Positions 53,282-64,000 of a stretch of DNA of 64,000 nt are shown in pieces. The stretch covers positions 1,984,001-2,048,000 of the forward strand of contig BSDZ01000003.1 of assembly GCA_030268105.1 (NCBI GenBank), written 5' to 3'. How positions within the stretch are numbered: the first letter of the stretch is position 1; every line of letters starts with the position of its first letter. The notes beneath the pieces were generated by a model. The model did no database searches, was not told the DNA's origin, and saw nothing but the letters and a program-made list of their open reading frames with translations. This DNA comes from Volvox africanus. Its lineage: Eukaryota > Chlorophyta > Chlorophyceae > Chlamydomonadales > Volvocaceae. The position numbers were made by a program, and so were the translations under genes.

Positions 53282-55329
53282 CTTGTTGGAAGGTATGCAA
53301 TGTGTCCTCCGATTCGAGTCGGGCACCACTTTGTTTAACGGTGTGGATGTGACGGGTAAACCGACAATACTGCCTTAACTACCTTATGCTGCTGAAGTTT
53401 GGTCTGAGGCCCCTCTTTTGAGTCCTACCAGGTTCGAGCCTGCTATAGGATCACTTTTGCTTTCCACTGAGTCGACTCCGACAGGGAATCGTGTCCCTAT
53501 TATTGAAATCGGCCTCGGAGGTCGACTGATGAAGGTGCTCGTGGATACCGGCGCCAGCGACGACTTCATCTCGGCAAAGGAGGTGAATGCTTTGGGGTTG
53601 ACCCCTCAGTCGTCTGATTGTGCACAGGTTACCCTCGCTGATGGAGGTAAGCATCCCATCGTGGGCAGGATCACCCTGAGCCTATCGATAGGCCCTCTGC
53701 GTGTTAGGGCCCAGCCGTATGTGCTACAAGGTCTCTCGGAGACGGCACAGTACATTTTGGGTGCCGCGACATTACGACAGTACCGCGCGCGCATTGATAT
53801 GGAGTCCACCACACTTAGTTTGTGCAAAGGGAACCTATCGACTAAGGTACCTTTCCTGTCGTACCAAGATGTCACACCAGAGGAGGGCGGAATTGTTGCA
53901 GAGCCTGAGGTTAATTTCGCTTTGGCGGCGATCGTCAGCGGAAATCAAGAACCCAAGCTAATTGGGCGCAAAGAAACCGATCGGATGATACGGAAAGGCG
54001 CCCATGTGTTGCTTGTGAGGCCATGGGTGCAATTGAATGCTACCACCGCGCAGTCCACCGTGAAGGATCTTGAGGTCGAAGCCCTTCTGCATAAATATGC
54101 TGATGTCTTTGGCGACATCCTAGGGCTCCCACCTATGCGACTTGCCGACTATACGATCCCTCGTGTGCTCGAGCACAACCCGTTTCACAACCTATGTACA
54201 GGTGAAGCCCGATGGAGCTAGATGAAGTGAAGCGGCAAGTGGGGGATCTGCTCGCAAAGGGTATGATTCGGCCCAGCACATCGCCATATTCCGCACCGAT
54301 ATTGTTTGTTGGTAAGAAGGATGGGACGTTGCGCATGTGCATTGATTATAGGGGCTTGAATGCGACCACGATTAAAAATCGCTACCCTTTGCCGCGCGTT
54401 GATGACCTGCTCGATAAGCTGAAAGGCTCAGCTTATTTTTCCTCGATTGACCTTCAACAAGGGTATAATCAGATACGCATCGCTGCCTCTGATATTCCAA
54501 AAACCGCTTTCCGGACCCCCTTTGGTCACTTAAAGTACACGGTCTTGTCGTTTGGACTTACTAATGTGCCCGCCACATTTCAAGCAGTGATGGACCGCAT
54601 GTTCAGACCATATATGGACAGGTTCGTCGTTTGTTATTTGGATGATATTTTAATATATTCCAAGATGCGCGAGGAGCACCTGAAGCATCTTGAGCTCGTG
54701 CTTGAGGTGATGAAGCGGGAGCAATTGTTTGCTAAACGCGCCCAAGTGTTTATGGGCGCAGCCTCAGGTGGAGTATTTGGGCCACATCGTGTCGGCCACT
54801 GGAATATGGATGGACCCACGGAAAGTAGCTGTGGTTCACGAGTGGCCCGCGCCGCAGAACCTCACCGAACTACGCCAGTTCTTGGGTTTGACCAACTACT
54901 TCTGTAAGTTTATCAATAATTACTCCATTATTGTGGCCCCGCTTACGAACTTGACGAAGAAAGGAGGTTTTGCTTCCCTCGAAGCCTGGACACCCGCGTG
55001 TCAGCGGGGTTTCGAAGAGCTCAAGTGAATCGTCGCCGACGACGTTACCCTCTCTTTCCCTGATTACTTGTTGCCATTCTGTGTTGAAGTTGTATCGGAT
55101 GCTTCCTTGCAGGGAAGCGGCGCTGTATTGTTGCAGGAAGGATGACTGATCGCCTTCACGAGTAAGAAGTTCTCGGGTGCAGAGACCCGATATACAACCG
55201 GAGAGCAGGAGCTGCTGGCAGCTCTACATGCTTTAAAGGAGTGGCGCTTTTATCTCGAAGGTCGCCCTTTTACGCTGAAGACTGATCACAACCTGCTGAC
55301 ATTCTTGCAGAGTGTCCCCACGCTTAACC
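53282..55329 (+). pseudogene. pol: pol fragment of copy J
   Basis: Family-2 pol from the pre-protease linker (LEGMQCV) through protease (VDTGASDDF near 53546), RT (CIDYRGLNA near 54340, YLDD near 54638) to early RNase H ([16 protein letters not shown]), then cut by an LTR at 55330. Lesions: TAA near 53376, a frameshift near 54740, TGA for CGA at 55026 and 55144. Frame loss before the RT near 54180 as well. Confidence 0.9.
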
Positions 55330-56142
55330 TGTTGTACGCGGGTTCAATCCCCACTTGCACCAAAGTAGACCGCATTATTTTCCGGCATAACGAAGCATGA
55401 TATAATCATATTAGCATGATATTCGAGTATACCTAGTTAATCGGGCATGTCGCATTACCATCTACGACATAGCGCTGTCGGTCAACGTGTTTGACTCGAT
55501 GCTGATAATTAATGCACGATCTATCCGTTGGTATAATATTCTGCGTAATAATGCTTTAAATATTATTACCTCATCTGTGTCATAAACCATACGCGTATGC
55601 AAGAATGCGACGATCGCGATGGTTGGGTCGGCAACCGAATATCGATATTCGGACCTTCGCATATTGCATGCGTTGCATTCATTAATATCACGGATTACGC
55701 GGTATTTAAAATAGTGCTATAAAGGTACTCACACTTGAGATCGAAATCCAGTGAGACCTGTACTGCACATCGGTATCACGACGTGATAGGTGCGAGGACG
55801 GCCGCCTAGAGACCAAAGTCGGCTTGACGCTAATGGGGGTCAAGTACTCGTGTACTTAACTCGGTCTGATTCTGATATATACATTTTACTCATTTATTAT
55901 CGGCCTGAGGTATTCTAGCATAGCATTCCCAGCCATAGGATGAACGCTGCCCGCGGGGTCTGACGTCAGACTTCTAATTTGCAACCGAAGATCATTGTAA
56001 GTTGAATCTTCCCTTATCTATAAGTCTTCAGCTGTCACGTTGCTTGTACTGAAGTGTCTTGCTGTTCGTAAGCACCATGCACGTGTAGCTAATACTCAGA
56101 CGCGCAGATTCAGTGCATGGTTGAAGGAGGAAGGATACAACA
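55330..56142 (+). repeat. Family-2 LTR (5' LTR of copy K)
   Basis: A full 813-bp LTR, TGTTGTACGCGGG to AAGGATACAACA, in plus orientation, followed by a primer-binding site at 56147 (TGGTATCGAGACAGG). It adjoins RNase H of copy J with no gap. Confidence 0.93.
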
Positions 56143-56186
56143 AATTTGGTATCGAGACAGGTTCGTTGCCTGACTGCCTAATAATG

Positions 56187-57500
56187 CTTGATCGGAAGTT
56201 AGTTCTTTCTAGGACGACTGTCGACGATGGGCGACGTAGCCCACTAGACATTATCGCCGAAGAACTTGTCCACGCTGTATTAGATACTGTTGCTTCCAAA
56301 TTGTGATTGCTTTTATACCTTTGTAGTTTACTGCAATTGTGGTGTGAGCCTTCGCTCTGAGTTGCAGGTGAAACTAGTGGTCCGGCACCACTCGTGATAG
56401 CTTCTGGTTACAACTTGCGTTCTAATCAGCTGGAGGCTTTGATTGCGCGGACTACAGGGACCAACTGAGTACATATCTGCCATATCTACTCGAAGCCTGC
56501 AAGAGTATTGTCGGTGTGCTGACCAAATTGCTTGTACTCTTGTGCTAGATTCGTGTGAATCGCTTGCACACTTGCTTTAGAATTATGTGCATCGTTTATT
56601 GTCACGCAATTTGAATATATTGGTCAGTGTTCCATGATGGGGGGACGTGACGACCCGTCGTTTGTAGGCTTAGCATGTCAACCTGAGCCGGGTACCGTTC
56701 CTAGAATGTTTGATAGGGATCCTGAGACTATTGACACAATTACTTACTGCTCAAGATCCTCTTGTGTTTCAGGCCCCTATCCATCTTACTACGCCACACT
56801 TGGCAGCCCTGACGGTTACAGATGGAATTGCCGATCAACGGGGTTTGCTATCGCCTCAAATGCAAGACCGCGCCAACGGTAATGAGGTGAAGTGGTTTAC
56901 TATCCCAGCACCGAAATTGTTAATCTTACATGATATGAATGTTGAACGTGACATTGTGAACGCAATTCGTTCCTATCTACGTGATATTTGGAAATACCTG
57001 CAGTTGGTCCGTGGCGGTGAACATGATGAGGTGAGGTGTCTCTTTGTTGGGAGTACCCTCGAGGGTATAGCAAGGACATGGTATGATCAAGGGATCACTG
57101 CACGGGAAAACATCACGTTTGATGAGTTGATTGTCGCCCTACTTACACACTTTATCCCACAAGTCACGGGATATTGAGGCACGCTGTATACTAGCCTTCG
57201 ACTCCTTTTTCATGTTTCTGAATGAAACTGTAACTGCCTACCAATCGTTTTGAGGCTCTTGTGATGCCATTTATCCTAAGAGCTGAGATGTGTATTTTAG
57301 CTAGAGAAAATGCTTTAAGATTTGTGCCTCATGTGACTGTCATGCAAGCGCAGGACTCATGACTGACAAAATGGGAGTGTACACAATCCAAGCTTGTGCG
57401 TTCGAAGGAGATCACTCTCTGTTGGAGATGTACGGTGGGTCATCTCATGATGGATTGCCGTTGTTGCCGCCTTTGGCCCCACGGTCAAAGTAGGGGGATG
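56187..57500 (+). pseudogene. gag: Leader and gag of copy K
   Basis: Leader exon 1 (GRRSPLDIIAEELVHAVLD near 56227-56285) has lost its donor (aattgtga). gag remnant from 56634; the capsid-like region near 56980-57150 (CLFVGSTLEGIARTWYDQ) is followed by deletions and stops. The knuckle CWRCTVGHLMMDC lies near 57420 and the UAG-GGG junction near 57491. Related to copy B gag, which also has DQRGLLSPQ. Confidence 0.8.
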
Positions 57501-60084
57501 CCTGGATTGATGCGGAGTTGACTCCATCCGGGACAGCTGAACAAATGCATGGTCGGTGGTCATTCGTACGTCCAACTGTGAAGCATCGTTGCTTTTAGTC
57601 CTTGCGAACGTATCGTTTGTTCATCCCCTCATCTCAAAGTGAACCGTTCGAACAGCTGGTCAGGTACAGGAGATGTAGACATCAATGTCCGGACACTCCT
57701 GCATGTTTGTTGCTACCATTTCACAGCCAACGTAGGGCTACCGCTTCGTTAAACAGTATGCAACGTGTCCTCTGATTCAAGTCAGGCACTGTATTGATTG
57801 ATGATATGAACGTGGCGGGATCCACAGTTCTGTTGCCAGAATTGTCCTATGCCTTTGATGTCTGGTATGAAGCCCCTGTAGCGGTTCTTGTTAATTTTGA
57901 GCCCGCCCTGGAATCACTTATGTTATCTGTGGAGTCGACTCTGACAGATTATTGTGTTTCCGTTATTGAAGTCGGCCTCGCTGGTCGAATGATGAAGGCA
58001 CTTGAGGATACTAGTGCCAGTGACGACTTCATCTCAGCAAAGGAGGTGAATGTGTTGGGGTCGACCCCACAGTCGTCTGATTGTGACAGGTTACCCTCGT
58101 TGATGAGGGTAAGCATCCCATCGTGGGCAGGATCACCCTTAGTCATCGAAGGACCCTCTGTGTGTTAGGGCCCAATGAGTGCAACAAGGTCTCTCGGAGA
58201 CAGCACTACATGGACATTGGCTGCCGCGACATAACGACAGTACCGCGCGCGCATTGATATGGAGTCCACCACACTTAGTTTGTGCAAAGGGAACCTATCG
58301 ACTAAGGTACCTTTCCTGTCGTACCAAGATGTCACACCAGAGGAGGGCAGAACTGTTGCGGAGCCTGAGGTCGCTTTGGCGGTGATCGTCAGCGGAAAAC
58401 AAGAACCCAAGCTAATTGGGCGCAAAGAAACCGATCGGATGATACCGAAAGGCGCCCATGTGTTGCTTGTGAGGCCACGGGTGCAATCGAATGCTACCAC
58501 CGTGCAGTCCACCGTGAAGGATCTTGAGGTCGAAGCCCTTCTGCATAAATATGCTGATGTCTTTCACGACATCCCAGGGCTCCCACCTATGTTACCTGCT
58601 GACCATCTGATCCCTCTTGTGCTCGGAGCACAACCCATTTCACAACCTATGTACAGGGTAAGCTCGCTAAAGTTCAGCGGATGAAACGGCAAGTGAGGGA
58701 TCTGCTCGCAAAGGGTATGATTCGGCCCAGCACATCACCATATTCTGCACCGATATTGTTTGTCGGTAAGAAGGATGGGACGTTGCATATGTGCATTGAT
58801 TGTCGGGGCTTGAATGCGACCACAGTTAAAAATCGCTACCCTTTGCCGTGCGTCGATGACCTGCTCGATAAGCTGAAAGGCTCAGCTTATTTTTCCTCGA
58901 TTGACCTTTAACAAGGGTATAATCAGATACGCATTGCTGCCTCTGATATTCCGAAAACCGCTTTTCGGACCCCCTTTGGTCACTTAAAGTACACGGTCTT
59001 GTCGTTTGGACTTCCTAATGCCCGCCCGCCACATTTCAAGCAGTGATGGATCACATGTTCAGACCATGTATCGACAGGTTCGTCGTTTGTTATTTGGATG
59101 ATATTTTAATATATTCCAAGACGGGCGAGGAGCACCTGAAGCATCTCGAGCTCGTGCTTGAGGTGATGAAGCGGGAGCAATTGTTTGCTAAACGCGCCAA
59201 GTGTTTTTGGGCACAGCCTCAAGTGGAGTATTTGGGCCACATCGTGTCGGCCACTGGAATAAGGATGGACCCACGGAAAGTACTTGTGGTTCCCGAGTGG
59301 CCCGCGCCTCAGAACCTCACCGAACTACGCCAGTTCTTGGGTTTGACCAACTACTTCCGTAAGTTTATCAATAATTACTCCATTATTGCAGCCCCGCTTA
59401 CGAACTTGACGAAGAAAGGAGGTTTTGCTTCCCTTGAAGCCTGGACATCCGTGTGTCAGCGGGCATTCGAAGAGCTCAAGTGAATCGTCGCCAACGATGT
59501 TATCCTCTCTTTCCCTGATTACTCATTGCCATTCCGTGTTGAAGTTGTATCGGATGCTTCCATGCATGGAAGCGGCGCTGTATTGTTGCAGGAAGGACGA
59601 CTGATCGCCTTCACTAGTAAGAAGTTCTCAGGTGCGGAGACCTGATATACAACCGGAGAGCAGGAGCTGCTGGCAGCTCTACATGCTTTAAAGGAGTGGC
59701 GCTTTTATCTCGAAGGCCGCCCTTTTACGCTAAAGACCGATCATAAGCCGCTGACATTCTTGCAGAGTGTCCCCACACTTAACCGACGACAAGCCCGGTG
59801 GATGGAATATCTGTCTCGTTTCGACTGTACATGGGAGTATATCGCCGGCAGGATTAATATTGCTGACGCTCTCAGTCGACATCCATCATTGCATGCTGCG
59901 TTTCTGGCAGCACCGGTTACTCGTTCGCGCCGTCAGGAGGTGCCGATAGGATCTTGCGCAACGACTCAAGATGGCGTATCAGGCGGATCCATGGTTTGCT
60001 TCACCAAGTAATGTGGAATATTTACACAAGCGCAACGATTTGTGGCTATGGAAGGATGGCTCGATCACACAAATCGTCGTACCG
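57501..60084 (+). pseudogene. pol: pol of copy K
   Basis: Linker with deletions, protease region near 58005 (LEDTSASDDF, so the usual VDTG is altered), an unusual run CAATGAGTGCAACAAGG at 58174-58189 shared with copy E, RT from 58680 ([12 protein letters not shown] for CAA at 58909; YLDD near 59095), RNase H (TGA for CGA near 59481 and 59645) and the start of the integrase finger region. Cut at 60084. Confidence 0.9.
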
Positions 60085-60722
60085 TACGTCAGACCCCGCG
60101 GGCAATATTCATCATCCGGCTGGAGATGCTGTGCTGGAATAGCTCAGGCCGAATATAAATGAGTATATCGTATGTATGCGAATAAGATAGAGTTAATACG
60201 CGAGTACTTAGTCCAAAGTAGCACGAGCCGACTTCGGTCTCCAGGCAGCCGTCCTCACACCTATCACGTCGCGATACCGATGTGCAGTACAGGTCTCACT
60301 GGATTCCGATCTCAAGTGTGAGTACCTTTGTAGCACTGTTCTAAATTTCACGTAATCCGTGATATTATTGGATGCAACACATGCAATATGCAAAGGTCCG
60401 AATATCGATATTCGGTTGCCGACCCAACCATCACAATTGTCGTGTTCTCGCAGACGCGTATGGTTTATGACGTAAATGAGGTAATAATATTCAAAGTATT
60501 ATTGCGCGGAATATTATGCCAATGGATAGATCGCACATTAATTATCAGCCTCGAGTCAAACATGTTGACCGACAGCGCGATGTCGTAGGTGGTAATGCAG
60601 CATGCCTGATTAGCTAGATATACTCAAGTATATCATGCTACTATGATTGTATTATGCTTTATAATGTTCGAATGAATTGCGGCCTACTTTGGTGCCAACG
60701 GTGATCGAACCGGTGTACAACA
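60085..60722 (-). repeat. Truncated family-2 LTR (3' LTR of copy L)
   Basis: Minus orientation; it lacks the first ~180 bp and ends at the proper terminus GTGTACAACA. It is joined directly to copy K pol, the same arrangement as copies E and F at 11410. Confidence 0.88.
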
Positions 60723-60781
60723 AATATCCCCCCTCCCGTATGCAGCGTCCTCAATGCATCAGACAGCATCGACTGCAGAGA

Positions 60782-63700
60782 TCATTGGGTCTGTGTGGCA
60801 CGTAGGCGGGCTTCCTCCAACAGGGGCTTCATTTCCAGCGAGAAGTTATGCAGCGGCTCCCACGAATTATGCTCGCTAGAACAGCCGGTCCACTTGACCA
60901 GATATTCGTGCACCTTCTGCTTTCATCGTTGTCGACCTATAGGACGAACCCGATAATCCAATATTCACTCCACATCATACACTTTTTGCTTGCCTGCGAT
61001 CCAGGTCTTGGGACCGGGGTCCATTACTGCAGGGGCATCGGTGTCATTTGTAACGGGTGTCATGCCACTATAAGGGCGGATGAGGGAAATATGAAATGTG
61101 GGATGGATATTCATGTCAGAGGGTAGAGATAGCTCCACAACTACATTCCCTACCATACGAACAACGGGATATGGCCCAATCCAGCGAGGTAACAATTTAT
61201 GGGAACCATCGGCGAGTGAACGCAAGTTCTTAGTGCTCACTAATACCATTTGTCCCACCAAAAATGTTACTTCTCGTTTGGATTTATTATAATAGTCCGT
61301 CGTCCGTTGTTGTGCCGCATCCAAACATGCCTTCACGTCTGTCATGCGGGATAGGAATGACTTGGCAAAGGTTTTAGCCGCTGGGATATTTATCTCCAAC
61401 TCTCGCCACACGGGTAGCGCATGATGGAATCCATAATTCAGAAAGAAAGGGCTTTGACCTGTAGAGCGGTTAACAGCGTTGTTAAGCGCGAATCCTGCCA
61501 AAGTCAGAAATGTATCCCAAACAGAGGGTGTGCGTCCCGCGAAATTCCTCAACATGTCGCCCAGCGTGCAATTTGTGCGTTCAGTTTGCCCATCGGATTG
61601 TGGATGATATGCTGTGCTCAAATGAACACGCATACTGACGAGCTCACATAGTGCTTCCCAAAACTTAGACGTGAATTGACCCCCGCGATCAGATATCACA
61701 TTTTTAGGACGCCGTGTAATCGGACCACGTTATCAAAAAATAATCATGCTGTTTGCTCAGCGGTGCAAGACGAGGTGCAGGGGGCTAAGTGAACCATCTT
61801 GGTCAACCGATTGACCATAACGAACACCGAGTCGTATCCCCCCTCAGTTTTGGGCAGCGCAACTACGAAGTCCATTGAAACACTTTCCCAAGGGGCATCT
61901 GGTATACGTAAAGGTTGTAATAAACCCTGGCCCTAACCGGATAGTGCTTTATGGCGCTGGCATAACTACACCTTTGCACGAAGTTTTCCTCATCCTTCAC
62001 CACGCGCGGCCACCAGAACGAGCGTCGTACTAGCTCTGCCAATCGCGTGCTTCCAGGATGTCCTGCTAACGGGTCCTCGTGGAACCGCGCAAGGATATCG
62101 TAGCGCAAAGCATCATCATTCGGTACGATGATTTGTGTGATCGAGCCATCCTTCCATAGCCACAAATCGTTGCGCTTGTGCAAATGTTCCACATTACTTG
62201 GTGAAGCAAACCATGGATCCGCCTGATACGCCATCTTGAGAGTCATTGCGTGAGATCCGTTGCCATCAGTACCTCCTGACTGCGCGAACGAGTAACCGGT
62301 GCTGCCAGAATCGCAGCATGCAATGATGGATGTCGACTGAGGGCGTCAGCAATATTAATTCTGCCGGCGATATACTCCCACGTACAGTCGAAATGAGATA
62401 GATATTCCATCCACCGGGCTTGTCGTTGGTTAAGCGTGGGGACACTCTGCAAGAATGTCAGCGGTTTGTGATCAGTCTTCAGTGTAAAAGGGCGGCCTTC
62501 GAGATAACAGCGCCACTCCTTTAAAGCATGTAGAGCTGCCAGCAGCTCCTGCTCTCCGGTTGTATATCAGGTCTCCGCACCTGAGAACTTCTTACTCGTG
62601 AAGGCGATCAGTCATCCTTCGTGCAACAATACAGCGCCGCTTCCCTGCAAGGAAGCATCCGATACAACTTCAACACGGAATGGCAATGAGTAATCAGGGA
62701 AAGAGAGGATAACGTCGTCGGCGACGATTCACTTGAGCTCTTCAAATGCCCGCTGACACACGGATGTCCAGGCTTCAAGGGAAGCAAAACCTCCTTTCTT
62801 CGTCAAGTTCGTAAGCGGGGCTGCAATAATGGAGTAATTATTGATAAACTTACGGAAGTAGTTGGTCAAACCCAAGAACTGGCGTAGTTCGGTGAGGTTC
62901 TGAGGCGCGGGCCATTCGCGAACCACAGCTACCTTCCGTGGGTCCATCCTTATTCCAGTGGCCGATACAATGTGGCCCAAATACTCCACTTGAGGCTGCG
63001 CCCAAAAACACTTGGCGCGTTTAGCAAACAATTGCTCCCGCTTCATCACCTCAAGCGCGAGCTCTAGATGCTTCAGGTGCTCCTCGCGCGTCTTGGAATA
63101 TATTAAAATATCATCCAAATAACAAACGATGAACCTGTCGATACGGTCTGAACATGTGATCCATCACTGCTTGAAATGTGGCGGGTGCATTAGTAAGTCC
63201 AAATGACAAGACCGTGTACTCGAAGTGACCAAAGGGGATCCGAAAAGCGGTTTTCGGAATATCAGAGGCAGCAATGCGTATCTGATTATACCCTTGTTGA
63301 AGGTCAATCGAGGAAAAATAAGCTGAGCCTTTCAGCTTATCGAGCAGGTCATCGACGCGCGGCAAAGGGTAGTGATTTTTAATTGTGGTCGCATTTAAGC
63401 CCCTATAATCAATGCACATACGCAACGTCCCATCCTTCTTACCGACAAACAATATCGGTGCAGAATATGGCGATGTGCTGGGCTGAATCATACCCTATGC
63501 GAGCAGATCCCTCACTTGCGGCTTCATCCGCTCAACTTTGACAGCTTACCCTGTACATAGGTTGTGAAACGGGTTGTGCTCGAGCACACGAGGGATCGTA
63601 TAGTCGGCAAGTCGCATAGGTGGGAGCCCTAGGATGTCGCCAAAGACATCAGCATATTTATGCAGAAGGGCTTCGACCTCAAGATCCTTCACAAGAGACT

Positions 63701-64000
63701 GCGCGGTGGTAGCATTCGATTGCACCCGTGGCCTCACAAGCAACACATGGGCGCCTTTCCGTATCATCTGATCGGTTTCTTTGCGCCCAATTAGCTTGGG
63801 TTCTTTATTTCGCCAGACGAACGCTGCTCAAGCGAAATAAACCTCAGGCTCCACAACAGTTCCGCCCTCCTCTGGTGTGACATCTTGGTACGACAGACAA
63901 GGTACCTTAGGTGATAGGTTCCCTTTTGCACAATGGCCAATTGTGCTGGACTCCATATCGATGCGCGCGCGGTACTGTCATTATGTCGCGGCACCCAATG
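60782..64000 (-). pseudogene. pol: pol of copy L (incomplete at window edge)
   Basis: Minus-strand chromodomain near 60850-60930 (VKWTGCSSEHNSWEP), integrase (GQTERTN near 61585, [10 protein letters not shown] near 61690, SMDF region near 61870), RNase H ([14 protein letters not shown] near 62650), RT (YLDD near 63115, CIDYRGLN near 63400) and protease downstream part near 63550-64000. Lesions include a frameshift near 61710, disruption near 61950, a frameshift near 62250, TGA near 62731 and frame loss near 63140 and 63540. Confidence 0.9.

Larger units (their letters stand above)
55330..60084 (+). mobile_element. Copy K: plus-strand family-2-like gypsy element, 3' end lost
   Basis: 5' LTR, primer-binding site, leader, decayed gag and pol to the integrase finger. 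It ends at 60084, where a minus-oriented LTR fragment of copy L starts. Its protease segment is the unfilled counterpart of the CACTA insertion site in copy E. Confidence 0.9.
60085..64000 (-). mobile_element. Copy L: family-2 gypsy element running out of the window
   Basis: 3' LTR fragment, polypurine tract (60723-60740), chromodomain and pol back to the protease. The gag end lies beyond 64000. Its pol and that of copy K form a second tail-to-tail inverted repeat. Confidence 0.88.

Noticed and set aside
1..64000. CRISPR arrays, bacterial operons, ribosome-binding sites, rRNA or tRNA genes
   Set aside because: No regularly spaced repeats, no cloverleaf or rRNA-like sequence, and the gene types are eukaryotic.

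Overview
This is a repeat-only stretch of a eukaryotic nuclear genome. Spliceosomal GT-AG introns, chromodomain Ty3/gypsy retrotransposons (chromoviruses), a CACTA-type DNA transposon and the absence of any bacterial gene organisation all point that way. I found no convincing host gene, tRNA, rRNA or CRISPR. The organism cannot be named from this window. A large TE-rich genome, such as an alga, plant or other eukaryote, would fit. The only sequence I could not tie to a transposon is positions 1-831.

I recognise three Ty3/gypsy families by their LTRs. Family 1 has LTRs of 824-833 bp, beginning TGTTGTGCTACGG and ending GAGGTACAACA. Family 2 has LTRs of about 813-831 bp, beginning TGTTGTACGCC and ending AAGGATACAACA. 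Family 3 has LTRs of 423 bp. All have the order LTR, primer-binding site, leader with a split reading frame, gag (CCHC knuckle), UAG, pol (protease, RT, RNase H, integrase, chromodomain), stem-loop, polypurine tract, LTR.

Layout: copy M (family 3, minus) 832-2745. Copy E (plus, family-2-like) 2746-11410, split by a 4,945-bp CACTA element at 4090-9034. Copy F (family 2, minus) 11411-18450. Copy G (family 3, minus) 18471-33352, TSD CGGTG, split by copy H (family 1, minus) 23502-30875, TSD AGTTG. Copy I (family 2, plus) 33492-36139. Copy C (family 1, minus) 36140-51400, split by copy B (family 2, minus) 36401-48718, TSD GGGTC, which is split by copy A (family 1, plus) 37539-45009, TSD GCAAG. Hybrid copy D (plus) 51401-52978. 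Copies J (plus) 52979-55329, K (plus) 55330-60084 and L (minus) 60085-64000.

The least damaged element is A: two matching 824-bp LTRs, an open gag and a 1,353-codon pol broken by only two TGA codons. The most interesting signals are an intron-split reading frame upstream of gag kept in all three families; a single in-frame UAG between gag and pol in every copy examined; conserved palindromes in otherwise diverged LTRs; and a CACTA element with an unrecognised nine-exon gene, no visible transposase and dense TAACGC subterminal arrays. Its empty site is present in copy K.
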